Shown here piece by piece: positions 16,064 to 24,305 of a stretch of 64,000 bases of DNA. Numbering within the stretch: position 1 is the stretch's first letter; the number at the start of each line of letters is the position of its first letter. A program made the position numbers and the translations under genes. A model generated the notes under the pieces. It was given only the letters and a program-made list of their open reading frames with translations, did no database searches and was not told the DNA's origin. The stretch spans positions 19,475-83,474 of the forward strand of contig JBMNTP010000004.1 in the NCBI GenBank assembly GCA_050945795.1, in the 5' to 3' direction. The stretch comes from JBMNTP01 sp050945795 (GTDB taxonomy: Bacteria; Bacillota; Clostridia; Christensenellales; MGBC116941).

Positions 16064-16573
16064 TTATTTAAGCTTCATTGTAAGCCCGCTTATCATAAAA
16101 TAAGCCTCGTCTGCAAACTGAGTAAGTTTGCCGTTGGCTCTGCCCAGCAATTCCCTAAACATCTTCTCACCGGCGTCCGGCGGTTCCATGCCCATGCCGC
16201 ATTCATTTGTAACAACAGCTACAACCGTATCGCTGGCGCAGGCGGCGGCTATAATAGCATCTATCTGCTCATCTACAAGTTTTGTGGCAGCCTCCGCCTG
16301 ATTAAGCTCCGGCGCTTCCCAACTGCCGGTATCCCGCATAAGTCCGGCAACCATAGCTGTTACGCTGTCTATTATAAAAAAGCTGCGCCTGTTAAACATT
16401 ATAATAGCACCGAGCCCGCTATGCGCGTCGTATACAGCGAACTGGCTCTCCGCCTTATCATTAGCTTCTCCGGTATTTATAACCGCCACATCGTCATATT
16501 GCGCGGCAAGGTTATGCGCGAACATAGATTTGCCGCTTTTGGCACCACCTGTAATAAAAATCAGCTTGCCCAT
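16064..16573 (-). CDS. Divergent CobU/CobP-like adenosylcobinamide kinase
   Basis: A 169-residue P-loop protein of the CobU family, which phosphorylates adenosylcobinamide and then transfers GMP to it. The Walker A TGGAKSGKS and the C-terminal VTNECGMGMEPPD...FRELLGRANGKLTQFADEAYFMISG match CobU well. However, the stretch that should hold the guanylylated His (pattern RIxxHxxxRPxxWxTxE) is shortened and not conserved; only DAHSG is in the area. Kinase and guanylyltransferase activity may therefore be altered. A CobC-like gene follows, but no other cobalamin genes are in the window. Confidence 0.75.
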   Translation of the reverse strand: MGKLIFITGGAKSGKSMFAHNLAAQYDDVAVINTGEANDKAESQFAVYDAHSGLGAIIMFNRRSFFIIDSVTAMVAGLMRDTGSWEAPELNQAEAATKLVDEQIDAIIAAACASDTVVAVVTNECGMGMEPPDAGEKMFRELLGRANGKLTQFADEAYFMISGLTMKLK

Positions 16574-16638
16574 AATCCGCGCCCCCTTTTAGCTTTTCAT
16601 AATAATATTATCATGCCCCGGCTCTATGTGTACAGCGT

Positions 16639-17646
16639 TCAGAATAAATCCATGCCAAAGTTTGTAACCGGCGGCAGCAGCTTAGCATATTCGTCGCCCC
16701 TTTGATACAGCCGGCACGTTGGCACGCCCATTATATATTCTAAAAGCTCGGCCTCACTGCATTGCTCTTTTGCCTCATCGCATTTTTCAAAACGCAATAC
16801 TCCGCCCTCCGACCACAGCCTTACGCCGCCCGCCGGCAACCTAAGCCTTACATCGCCTTTTCCGGCGTTTAAGCCATTCGCGAGCTTTGATAAATCGACA
16901 GGCAGCGTCATGTGCAGCTGTCCCGATTGCGACGGCAGCCTGTGCTTTACGCCCGGCGCGTACGCCGCCAAAGCGCCGCTCGCCGCGCTGTTTTCAAAGC
17001 AAAAGTCATACGCTTCAAGCGGCTTAGTTGTAAAGAGCATATATCCTCTCACTTCGCCGTTCTCCATATAAACGGCGCCGGAATGCCCCTCCGCCTCATA
17101 GTCCGCCCGCTTACAGCGCCATTCGTATTCGCCGCGCAGCGTGTACCCTGAATATCCCGCCATATAGCGATGATAGCATCTGTTCATACCCGGCAAATGC
17201 TTTTGCCAATCAAGCTGCTCTGCAATACCTTGCCCCGCCTGCGGCTCATACCACTTAAATCCGGCGGTAATTGTCCAACCATACTTTTCATAGAAAGCCG
17301 GCTCCACCGCCGAATGCAGCATGGCTATATGCGAGCCGCATCCCTTTATTACAGCCGGAGCCTTTTTTAAAAAGACTCCCGCAAGCCCCCGCCCGCGATA
17401 TTCGGGCAGCGTGGCTAAGGCTGTTAAAAACCGGCAGGGTATCGAGCGGCCGCGCACCGATACATTATACGGCACAAGATAGCCCGCCGCCGCTAAAACT
17501 CCGCCGTCTATAACGCCAAGAGCATAGCTTTTATCGAATCGGTTTGAAAACCAACTGTCAATAAAAGCATCGCTGTCGCCAAAGCATACCTTCCATATGC
17601 GCTTTAGCTCGCCGACATGCTCCCTTTCAAGTTTCAATGTTTCCAT
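16639..17646 (-). CDS. GNAT N-acetyltransferase, Eis-like two-domain form
   Basis: A 335-residue acetyltransferase. The acetyl-CoA-binding motif of GNAT enzymes is seen in LATLPEYRGRGLAGVFLKKA, and the long C-terminal part with a sterol-carrier-like second half resembles Eis-type enzymes, which acetylate amines. The start ATG at 17646 overlaps the stop of the upstream DUF2156 gene (TGATG), so translation is coupled; a GTG one codon earlier is the alternative. The substrate is unknown. Confidence 0.8.
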   Translation of the reverse strand: METLKLEREHVGELKRIWKVCFGDSDAFIDSWFSNRFDKSYALGVIDGGVLAAAGYLVPYNVSVRGRSIPCRFLTALATLPEYRGRGLAGVFLKKAPAVIKGCGSHIAMLHSAVEPAFYEKYGWTITAGFKWYEPQAGQGIAEQLDWQKHLPGMNRCYHRYMAGYSGYTLRGEYEWRCKRADYEAEGHSGAVYMENGEVRGYMLFTTKPLEAYDFCFENSAASGALAAYAPGVKHRLPSQSGQLHMTLPVDLSKLANGLNAGKGDVRLRLPAGGVRLWSEGGVLRFEKCDEAKEQCSEAELLEYIMGVPTCRLYQRGDEYAKLLPPVTNFGMDLF

Positions 17647-18530
17647 CACAGTTTAGTCCTGTATTTTTTTACAAACCTCACCGGATAATACGACATCTTA
17701 GCCTTTCTAAGCCCGTCGATGCCCATATCCTCCTCCCTGTTGACAAACTCAACATCAGGGAATTCATTGTTTAAAAATTCATAATTAATAAGCGGATACA
17801 GCCCCCTCATATTGGGGTTTGCCTTTTCTATATGTATAAGCGCCATGTCCTTGCGCTTGCGCTCGCCCATTGTAAACGCCTCAATGCAGCTATTCACCCG
17901 TATTCCGGCGGCGATAAGCCCCAGCTCGTCCATGTTTTTAAAAGCGTCCTCTACAGATAGCCGCTCGGTATCGATGGTATTAAGCCTTTCCGGATCTCTT
18001 TCTCTTATCCATCTGTCATAAAGCGCAAGGCACTCTGCCGCATCATCATTCGTTAGCCTTACATATTCATAATCATAAAACGATGTGAAATTCGCTATAT
18101 GATTTCTTTTTGAATGGAATTTTCTGCCCGCCAGTGTCCTTAACGCTTCGCCCTCATATATATATTCAAAATTGGCTCTATTTTCGGAAAAATCAAACCG
18201 GCCGGGACATTCCTTTTCAAGCTGCCGCCTCTGATCCTCGCAGCAATGCAATGTAACGTTCATGCCCCTCTGCCTGACATACTTTTCAAGCTTGCAAACC
18301 GCCTCACAAAGCGATCCGCCCGGCCTCGGCACAGGCGCAAACGCCAAATCCCTGCGCCGGAACTTTAAAAGAAAATAGAGCGCGTCACCGTCATCGCACA
18401 TTTGTATTTTCCAAAAATGCCGCCATATATACAAATTAGCAAATGAAGACTCGGAGCATTCGTGCTCCGCCGGCCTAACCACGCTGTCAAAAAGCTGCTT
18501 GTCCTTAAGCTCTATGGGCTTAAACTTCAT
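17646..18530 (-). CDS. DUF2156 protein (aminoacyl/lysyl-transferase-like GNAT fold)
   Basis: A 294-residue protein of the DUF2156 family, related to the C-terminal catalytic domain of phosphatidylglycerol lysyltransferase (MprF) and FemX-type tRNA-dependent transferases. Seen are the conserved N-terminal SFANLYIWRHFW, KFHSKRNHIANF, and the C-terminal FVNREEDMGIDGLRKAKMSYYP. It lacks MprF's membrane domain and is therefore likely soluble; substrate unknown. The start at 18530 has AAGGAG 13 nt upstream, slightly long; upstream in-frame Met codons would fall inside the promoter region. It shares a divergent intergenic region with bioY and is coupled to the GNAT gene. Confidence 0.8.
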   Translation of the reverse strand: MKFKPIELKDKQLFDSVVRPAEHECSESSFANLYIWRHFWKIQMCDDGDALYFLLKFRRRDLAFAPVPRPGGSLCEAVCKLEKYVRQRGMNVTLHCCEDQRRQLEKECPGRFDFSENRANFEYIYEGEALRTLAGRKFHSKRNHIANFTSFYDYEYVRLTNDDAAECLALYDRWIRERDPERLNTIDTERLSVEDAFKNMDELGLIAAGIRVNSCIEAFTMGERKRKDMALIHIEKANPNMRGLYPLINYEFLNNEFPDVEFVNREEDMGIDGLRKAKMSYYPVRFVKKYRTKL

Positions 18531-18593
18531 ACCATCATTCACTCTCCTTAATGTATACATTTTAAGTGGTATTTGTTTTTTTTTCAACCGCTC

Positions 18594-18622
18594 TTGCAGT
18601 ATTGTCTAAATGGCATTATAAT
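18594..18622 (+). promoter_or_regulatory. bioY promoter
   Basis: TTGCAG, 17-nt spacer, TATAAT, immediately upstream of a BirA-type operator. Confidence 0.8.
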
Positions 18623-18625
18623 CTC

Positions 18626-18656
18626 TGTAAACCTAATTCAACAGAAAGGGTTGACA
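18626..18656 (+). promoter_or_regulatory. BirA operator upstream of bioY
   Basis: TGTAAACC, 15-nt spacer, GGTTGACA. This matches the BirA palindrome (TGTAAACC-N15/16-GGTTTACA) at 15 of 16 positions and covers the transcription start through to the ribosome binding site. Biotinylated-adenylate-bound BirA would repress bioY when biotin is plentiful. Confidence 0.85.
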
Positions 18657-18658
18657 CG

Positions 18659-19210
18659 ATGAGAAATGCAACCATTCACCCTTCCCGCATAATACTGCCG
18701 GCTCTGTTCGCCGCACTAACAATGGCCGGTGCGTTTATACGCATACCCATACCCGGCTACCCCGTACCGCTAACGCTGCAAACATTCTTTGTAATACTCG
18801 CCGGCCTTATGCTCACTCCGGGTGCCGCCGCTGCCTCTCAAGCCGCTTATGTCGTGCTGGGGCTTATAGGCGTGCCGGTTTTTACTGCAGGGGGCGGCCC
18901 CGGATATATACTAAACCCGTCTTTCGGCTTTCTATTAGGCTTTGTAGCGGCTGCGCCCTTAATATCGTGGCTTTATAGGCGAATATCCTCAAAGGGAAAA
19001 GCCGCGGCTATAGCCTGCGCCGCCGGAGCCGCCGCGATATATGTTTTTGGCATGTCTCATATGGCACTACTTGGCCTCGCGGCAGGCGGCAAGTTTTGGC
19101 CGTTGCTCGTTTCATCCTGCCTGCTTTTCCTGCCACTTGACATAGCGAAATCTATTGCCGCTTCAGTGGTATCTATAAGCGTTGAGAAACGGCTGCGTAA
19201 TAACGTCTGA
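18659..19210 (+). CDS. bioY: Biotin transporter BioY (ECF S component)
   Basis: A 183-residue integral membrane protein with about six hydrophobic segments; it binds biotin and delivers it through an ECF transporter. The family signature GGGPGYILNPSFGFLLGF and the N-terminal IRIPIPGYPVPLTLQTFFVILAG are both present. The ATG at 18659 follows GAAAGGG; a longer in-frame extension upstream would run through the promoter and is rejected. No ECF energising genes are adjacent, so it is expected to share the EcfA1-EcfA2-EcfT module at 45.4-47.9 kb. A BirA operator lies just before it. Confidence 0.93.
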   Translation: MRNATIHPSRIILPALFAALTMAGAFIRIPIPGYPVPLTLQTFFVILAGLMLTPGAAAASQAAYVVLGLIGVPVFTAGGGPGYILNPSFGFLLGFVAAAPLISWLYRRISSKGKAAAIACAAGAAAIYVFGMSHMALLGLAAGGKFWPLLVSSCLLFLPLDIAKSIAASVVSISVEKRLRNNV

Positions 19211-19238
19211 CAAATACGGAAAATACGCAAAATGCGCA

Positions 19239-20510
19239 CTATTCTCTAAGCCCCGTCACAAGTATGCCCCGGTTTTCCTCATAAATCTCTGGGAATTGCG
19301 ATATAGGCAGCGGATTTACTCCCTGCCCCGCCTCTATTGTATAGCCGGGCATATTAAACTCTTGTATAAACCAGTCTTTATATCCCGCGTAGCTTGAGTA
19401 TACATCGGGTATCGCCAGAGAGTATCCGCTCACCCTTTCAAACTCACGGCCTATCCTCCCGGCGTCCGGCGGGTCATAATCCATAAACGTCCAGAATATA
19501 ACACCCCCCTGTGTGTGATACGCTAATACCAGTCTAAAATTATGCATACGCGTGAACGCCGCCGCAGCTCTTGATTCCGGCTCCGACAGCGGATAAGGTC
19601 CCACATAATCGCGCGGCCCCGGCCGCGTAAAACCCTGAGCGAACTTTTCCTCTCTCGCGAGCTCCCATTCGGCGGGATAATTGACATTAATATCTACTCC
19701 GCGAATGTTGGCCTTCCAGCCCGACGGGAACGGTATACTGTCGCCTCTTATGGCGTACGCCGAGTTATAAGCCGCCGTTCCCGGCTTAATCTGCCCCGTA
19801 ACAAGGTCAACGCCGTCCGGATTTATCATAGGCGCAATGTAAAGTGTACGGCTGTCATAAAGCGTAGCTGCGGGAATTCCGTTTATGGCTCCGCCTGTGG
19901 CGTACGCTCTCGCGTAATCCTCTAAAAACTTGATAACTACCGGCGTTGTTATCCATTCGTTAGCATGGTGAGAAGCGTTATAAAACACCTCCGTTTGCCC
20001 CCTGCCTATCTTTAAAAGGTATATATCCTTGCCAAGCACGCTGCTACCTATGCTCGATACCTCAATAAACGGATACCTGCGCTCTAAAGCGTCTATATTA
20101 AGCCTTAGCATATCCGAGCTGTAGCTTATATCGGTAAATACAATGCTGTCTGAAAACGGCACTATAACGCTCTGCCCCGGATATATAAGCTCGGCGTTTA
20201 TGCCGGGATTCGCCGCCACAATTGCAGATACAGTAACGCCGTAGCTTCTCGCTATGCGATAAAGCGTATCGCCCGAGCGCACAATATGAACGGCATATCC
20301 GTTTATCATAGGCATAAGCGCAGCCCATGTTAAAGGCCCGGCTATGCCGTCCGGCGAAAGTCCCGCCCCGCGCTGATAAGCTATAAGCGCCGCCTCGGTT
20401 TGAGGGCCGAATATGCCGTCGATAGCGCCGTCGTAATACCCAAGCCTTTGTAGCGTCCTTTGCAGCAGTTCGGTGTAAGGCCCTATCGAGCCCCTCCTCA
20501 ATACCTCCAT
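19239..20510 (-). CDS. Peptidoglycan-binding/LysM/M14 metallopeptidase
   Basis: A 423-residue wall-active enzyme with three parts: a PG_binding_1 domain (about 5-70; GYYDGAIDGIFGPQTEAAL), a LysM domain (about 75-120; VRSGDTLYRIARSYGVT ... YPGQSVIVP), and a zinc carboxypeptidase of family M14 (about 135-420). Zinc ligands are in HHANEW (His, Glu) and AYHTQGG (His), and the catalytic Glu in TIEAG. This architecture matches gamma-D-glutamyl-diaminopimelate endopeptidases such as YqgT, which trim stem peptides, often in sporulation or spore germination. No signal peptide is visible, suggesting forespore or mother-cell use. GGGAGG precedes the ATG. Confidence 0.9.
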   Translation of the reverse strand: MEVLRRGSIGPYTELLQRTLQRLGYYDGAIDGIFGPQTEAALIAYQRGAGLSPDGIAGPLTWAALMPMINGYAVHIVRSGDTLYRIARSYGVTVSAIVAANPGINAELIYPGQSVIVPFSDSIVFTDISYSSDMLRLNIDALERRYPFIEVSSIGSSVLGKDIYLLKIGRGQTEVFYNASHHANEWITTPVVIKFLEDYARAYATGGAINGIPAATLYDSRTLYIAPMINPDGVDLVTGQIKPGTAAYNSAYAIRGDSIPFPSGWKANIRGVDINVNYPAEWELAREEKFAQGFTRPGPRDYVGPYPLSEPESRAAAAFTRMHNFRLVLAYHTQGGVIFWTFMDYDPPDAGRIGREFERVSGYSLAIPDVYSSYAGYKDWFIQEFNMPGYTIEAGQGVNPLPISQFPEIYEENRGILVTGLRE

Positions 20511-20621
20511 TTGACCGCCTCCCGTTATATGCTAAGGCATATCCGCCCGCCGTCCATTATATGCCCAAATAGGCCGGCCAGTGATAGCCGGGGGCAAACG
20601 GAGGCCGTGTTAAATAATTCT

Positions 20622-20651
20622 TTGCCAAAACGCCGCTTTTAATAATATAAT
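20622..20651 (+). promoter_or_regulatory. fhs promoter
   Basis: TTGCCA, 18-nt spacer, TATAAT, about 60 bp before the fhs start. A small CGGCGATAAGCCG hairpin lies in the leader. Confidence 0.65.
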
Positions 20652-20709
20652 AGTATCTGATATTTACGGCGATAAGCCGCCTTTTAATAATTCATCGGAG
20701 GTAAACTTC

Positions 20710-22389
20710 ATGAGCAACCGGAGCGACATCGAAATAGCGCGACAGGCTAAGCCGTTGCCTATTCGTGATATTGCAGCGCGCATCGGCATACCGACCGCCG
20801 CCATAGAGCTATACGGCGAATATAAAGCTAAAATAAACATATTCAACTCCGACTTTCCTAAGGCCGAGAAATGCGGCAAGCTGGTGCTTGTAACCGCCAT
20901 AACTCCAACACCGGCGGGCGAAGGCAAAACCACCACCACCGTCGGCTTGGGCGACGCGCTGACCCGCCTTGGCAAAAAGGCTGTTATAGCGCTTAGAGAG
21001 CCGTCGCTAGGGCCGGTTTTCGGCATGAAAGGCGGAGCGGCGGGCGGAGGGTATGCGCAGGTAATACCCATGGAGGATATAAATCTTCATTTCACCGGCG
21101 ACATACACGCCATAGGCTCGGCTAACAATCTTTTAGCGGCGCTGCTGGACAACCATATACATCAGGGCAACAGCCTTGATATAGACACTCGCCGCATAAC
21201 ATGGCGGCGCTGCCTCGATATAAACGACAGACAGTTGCGCTTTATAACCGACGGCCTAGGCGGGCGTGTAAACGGCGTGCCGCGCGAGGATGGCTTCGAT
21301 ATAACCGTAGCCTCCGAGATAATGGCGGTGCTGTGCCTTTCAAGCGGCCTTTCGGATATGAAAAAAAGGCTGTCAAGAATAATAGTGGCATACAGCCGCT
21401 GCGGCAATCCAGTAACCGCCGGCGATCTAAAAGCAGAGGGCGCACTTACCGCCTTGCTTAAAGATGCCATAAAGCCAAATCTTGTACAAACGCTTGAAAA
21501 TACTCCCGCCCTTATACACGGCGGCCCCTTCGCCAACATAGCGCACGGCTGCAACAGCCTATCCGCCACGACAACAGCGCTTTCTCTTGGCGATTATACA
21601 GTTACAGAGGCCGGCTTTGGCGCCGATCTTGGCGCCGAGAAGTTCCTTGATATAAAATGCCGCTCCGGCTCTATATGGCCGGACGCCGCCGTCATAGTCG
21701 CTACGGCGCGGGCACTCAAGCATCACGGCGGTTGCCCCAAAGAGATTTTGCAGCACGAGGATATCCCCGCGCTTAAAGACGGGCTATCCAATCTTAAAAA
21801 GCATATAGAAACGATATCCGGTCTTTACCGGTTGCCAACAGTAGTAGCTATAAACAAATTCCCAACAGACACAGCAGCAGAGCTGCAAGAAATCATAAGC
21901 TTTTGCGAGTCTATAGGCGTTAAGGCCGCGGTAACTGACGCTTGGGCAAAAGGCGGAGCCGGAGCCGAGGATCTCGCCCGCTTGGTTATAGAAGCGGCAG
22001 ATACCTCTTTAGGCGAACCGAACTATGCATACGAGCTTGACATTTCTCCCGCCGATAAGATTGACCAGATAGCGCGCAGGGTATATGGTGCCGACGGTGC
22101 CGACATACTACCCGCCGCCGCTTTAGAGCTTGAGCGCATATCCGAGATGGGGCTGTCAAATCTACCTATATGCATAGCCAAAACGCAATACTCCTTCTCC
22201 GATGATCCTCTTAAAAAGGGCAGCCCTTCCGGTTTTCGCATAACGGTGCGCGGCATACGCCTTTCAGCCGGAGCCGGCTTTATAGTCGCCCTTACCGGTG
22301 ACATTATGACCATGCCCGGCCTGCCGAGGATACCCGCCGCCGAGTCAATAGATGTTGACGACGAAGGCAATATGTCCGGCCTTTTTTAG
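20710..22389 (+). CDS. fhs: Formate-tetrahydrofolate ligase
   Basis: Makes 10-formyl-THF from formate, THF and ATP, feeding purine synthesis and, in acetogens, the methyl branch of the Wood-Ljungdahl pathway. The 559-residue protein has the ATP-binding TPTPAGEGKTTTTVGLGDAL, the REPSLGPVFGMKGGAAGGGYAQ segment, and GGPFANIAHGCNS. Length matches the bacterial homotetrameric enzyme. CGGAGG precedes the ATG. No other one-carbon genes are adjacent, so acetogenesis cannot be concluded from this window. The gene ends in a repeat array and a terminator. Confidence 0.96.
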   Translation: MSNRSDIEIARQAKPLPIRDIAARIGIPTAAIELYGEYKAKINIFNSDFPKAEKCGKLVLVTAITPTPAGEGKTTTTVGLGDALTRLGKKAVIALREPSLGPVFGMKGGAAGGGYAQVIPMEDINLHFTGDIHAIGSANNLLAALLDNHIHQGNSLDIDTRRITWRRCLDINDRQLRFITDGLGGRVNGVPREDGFDITVASEIMAVLCLSSGLSDMKKRLSRIIVAYSRCGNPVTAGDLKAEGALTALLKDAIKPNLVQTLENTPALIHGGPFANIAHGCNSLSATTTALSLGDYTVTEAGFGADLGAEKFLDIKCRSGSIWPDAAVIVATARALKHHGGCPKEILQHEDIPALKDGLSNLKKHIETISGLYRLPTVVAINKFPTDTAAELQEIISFCESIGVKAAVTDAWAKGGAGAEDLARLVIEAADTSLGEPNYAYELDISPADKIDQIARRVYGADGADILPAAALELERISEMGLSNLPICIAKTQYSFSDDPLKKGSPSGFRITVRGIRLSAGAGFIVALTGDIMTMPGLPRIPAAESIDVDDEGNMSGLF

Positions 22390-22411
22390 CCGGCAGACGG
22401 GGGAACGAGAA

Positions 22412-22729
22412 GGGACGTTGGAGGCTCTAAAGGAACGTTGGAGGCTCCGCCTCCAAACCTCCGCTTAAGGAACCAGTCCCTTAAGGATCCCATCGCAAAA
22501 GTATTTTTATAGGGGCGCATGCGTGTAGCCTTGACTAAAGGAACGATGGAGGCCCTGCCTCCAAACCTCCGCTCAAGGGACCAGTCCCTTAAGAATCCCA
22601 TCGCAAAAGTATTTTTATAGGGGCGCATGCGTGTAGCCTTGACTAAAGGAACGTCGGAGGCCCTGCCTCCAAACCTCCGCTCAAGGGACCAGTCCCTTAA
22701 GAATCCCGACGTAGAAGTATCTTTATATT
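22412..22729 (+). repeat. 108-bp tandem repeat array (about three units)
   Basis: Units begin at 22432, 22540 and 22648, an exact 108-bp period, with the last truncated near 22729 and a short leading remnant at 22412-22431. Each unit contains two palindromes: GGAGGC-TCC-GCCTCC-like and CTTAAGG-(loop)-CCTTAAG-like with AGGGACCAGTCCCTT, then CGCAAAAGTATTTTTATAGG. A diverged copy sits at about 10.2 kb in opposite orientation. Open frames across it are by-products. No transposase is present. Confidence 0.85.
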
Positions 22730-22743
22730 ATTTTTAACAGATT

Positions 22744-22768
22744 AAATGCCGCCTTCTGGCGGCATTTT
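22744..22768 (+). terminator. fhs terminator
   Basis: AAATGCCGCC-TTCT-GGCGGCATTTT, a strong intrinsic terminator that is nearly symmetric. Confidence 0.85.
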
Positions 22769-22843
22769 CTATTATAGTCATTTTGTATTATGGTCATTTT
22801 GTGTTCCAGCGATTTTATAATTTTGTAATAAGGCTTTAATAGA

Positions 22844-22870
22844 ATCAGGCCCGCGTAATGCGAGCCTGAC
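22844..22870 (-). terminator. Probable tuf terminator
   Basis: TCAGGC, 13-nt loop, GCCTGA downstream of the tuf stop on the minus strand, with a modest U-containing tract. The 22769-22843 stretch is AT-rich with a short direct repeat (TCATTTTGT twice) and no gene. Confidence 0.5.
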
Positions 22871-22913
22871 ATCATATAGATATTAATTTATTATGGTTAT
22901 ATTTTCATCATAA

Positions 22914-24128
22914 TTAGTCTTCTATAATGGAAGCAACGGCTCCGGCGCCTACCGTACGGCCGCCTTCCCTTATAGCAAAACGAAGACCGGGCTCTATAGC
23001 GATGGGCGTTATTAGCTTTATCTCCATCTCTATGTTGTCGCCGGGCATTACCATCTCTACTCCTTCAGGAAGCGTGATTACTCCGGTTACGTCCGTTGTT
23101 CTGAAGTAGAACTGAGGACGATAGCCGGGGAAAAACGGGGTATGCCTGCCGCCTTCATCCTTCGTCAATACGTATACCTGCGCTTTGTAATGAGTATGAG
23201 GCTTTATAGATCCGGGCTTAGACAGCACCTGGCCGCGCTCTATGTCCGTCCTCTGGATTCCCCTAAGCAAAAGGCCTACGTTGTCGCCGGCTACTGCCTG
23301 ATCAAGCAGCTTCCTAAACATTTCTACTCCCGTTACTACAGTAGAACGAGCCTTTTCTGTCATTCCTACTACCTCTACCGTATCCTGTACCTTTATCTTT
23401 CCCCTCTCTACACGGCCCGTCGCTACTGTGCCACGGCCTGTTATCGAGAATACGTCTTCTACAGGCATCAAGAAAGGCTTTTCGGTGTCACGCTCAGGTG
23501 TAGGTATGTAGGAGTCTACAGCTTCCATAAGCTCGAATATGTGCTTGCACCATTCGTTTTCCTTTACATCCTCATCTCCTGTAGCAGCTTCAAGAGCCTT
23601 AAGTGCAGAGCCCTTTATTATCGGTATATCATCGCCCGGGAACTCATACTCGCTCAACAGCTCGCGTACTTCCATCTCAACCAATTCAAGAAGCTCTTCG
23701 TCGTCTACCATATCACATTTGTTCATAAACACTATTATGTATGGAACGCCTACCTGCCTCGCCAAAAGTATATGCTCACGTGTCTGCGGCATCGGGCCGT
23801 CGGCGGCTGATACTACTAGTATAGCTCCGTCCATCTGCGCCGCGCCTGTTATCATGTTCTTTACATAGTCGGCGTGTCCGGGGCAGTCAACATGCGCGTA
23901 ATGCCTGTTCTCCGTCTCATACTCTACGTGAGACGTATTTATCGTTATGCCTCTTTCCTTCTCTTCAGGAGCTTTGTCTATCTCGTCATACTTCGTTGCT
24001 TTTGCGTTGCCTGATTTAGACAGTACCGACGTTATCGCCGCTGTCAGTGTTGTCTTGCCATGGTCTACGTGACCTATCGTTCCTATGTTTACATGCGGCT
24101 TCGTGCGCTCAAATTTTGCCTTCGCCAT
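22914..24128 (-). CDS. tuf: Elongation factor Tu (copy 1)
   Basis: GTPase that brings aminoacyl-tRNA to the ribosome. The 404 residues contain G1 GHVDHGKTTL, G2 RGITINTSHVEY, G3 DCPGHADY and G4 NKCDMVD, followed by domains 2 and 3. The start MAKAKFERTKPH has AAAGGAGG upstream; an upstream in-frame Met is rejected because it lies before this site. It follows tRNA-Gly on the same transcript. A second, nearly identical tuf copy enters the window at its right edge. Downstream, the usual clostridial rpmG-secE-nusG genes are missing; the repeat array and convergent fhs are found instead. Confidence 0.97.
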   Translation of the reverse strand: MAKAKFERTKPHVNIGTIGHVDHGKTTLTAAITSVLSKSGNAKATKYDEIDKAPEEKERGITINTSHVEYETENRHYAHVDCPGHADYVKNMITGAAQMDGAILVVSAADGPMPQTREHILLARQVGVPYIIVFMNKCDMVDDEELLELVEMEVRELLSEYEFPGDDIPIIKGSALKALEAATGDEDVKENEWCKHIFELMEAVDSYIPTPERDTEKPFLMPVEDVFSITGRGTVATGRVERGKIKVQDTVEVVGMTEKARSTVVTGVEMFRKLLDQAVAGDNVGLLLRGIQRTDIERGQVLSKPGSIKPHTHYKAQVYVLTKDEGGRHTPFFPGYRPQFYFRTTDVTGVITLPEGVEMVMPGDNIEMEIKLITPIAIEPGLRFAIREGGRTVGAGAVASIIED

Positions 24129-24177
24129 CTCTTTCTTTCCTCCTTTGAATGCGGTCATTATTTCCGTTCATTTAATG

Positions 24178-24251
24178 TGGAGCGGGTGATGGGAATCGAA
24201 CCCACGTGTCCAGCTTGGGAAGCTGGCGCTCTACCATTGAGCTACACCCGC
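24178..24251 (-). tRNA. tRNA-Gly (anticodon TCC)
   Basis: A 74-nt cloverleaf with encoded CCA: acceptor stem GCGGGTG/CACCCGC, D arm GCTC/GAGC, anticodon stem CCAGC/GCTGG around TTCCCAA giving anticodon TCC, and a GTTCGATTC T loop. It lies 49 bp upstream of tuf and is probably processed from the tuf transcript. Confidence 0.97.
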
Positions 24252-24262
24252 ACTGATTAATT

Positions 24263-24291
24263 ATATTACTAAACCCCAGCCTCGTTGTCAA
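24263..24291 (-). promoter_or_regulatory. Promoter of tRNA-Gly-tuf
   Basis: Minus strand: perfect TTGACA, 17-nt spacer, TAATAT, with the tRNA 5' end 12 bp downstream of the -10. Confidence 0.75.
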
Positions 24292-24305
24292 TAATATCCC
24301 CGGCA

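Noticed and set aside
18566..18658. N-terminal extension of BioY
   Set aside because: The region contains the promoter -10/-35 and the BirA operator; translation from 18659 fits the family start.
22386..22628. Minus-strand 80-codon frame across the 108-bp repeats
   Set aside because: It owes its existence to the repeat period (108 is divisible by 3), has no ribosome binding site and encodes repeated Arg/Gly-rich segments; treated as non-coding repeat.
22412..22729. CRISPR-like array
   Set aside because: The whole 108-bp unit is repeated; there are no unique spacers of regular length and no cas genes.
23142..23810. 222-codon plus-strand frame opposite tuf
   Set aside because: Antisense of the highly conserved tuf gene, Tyr/Arg-rich and with no start site.
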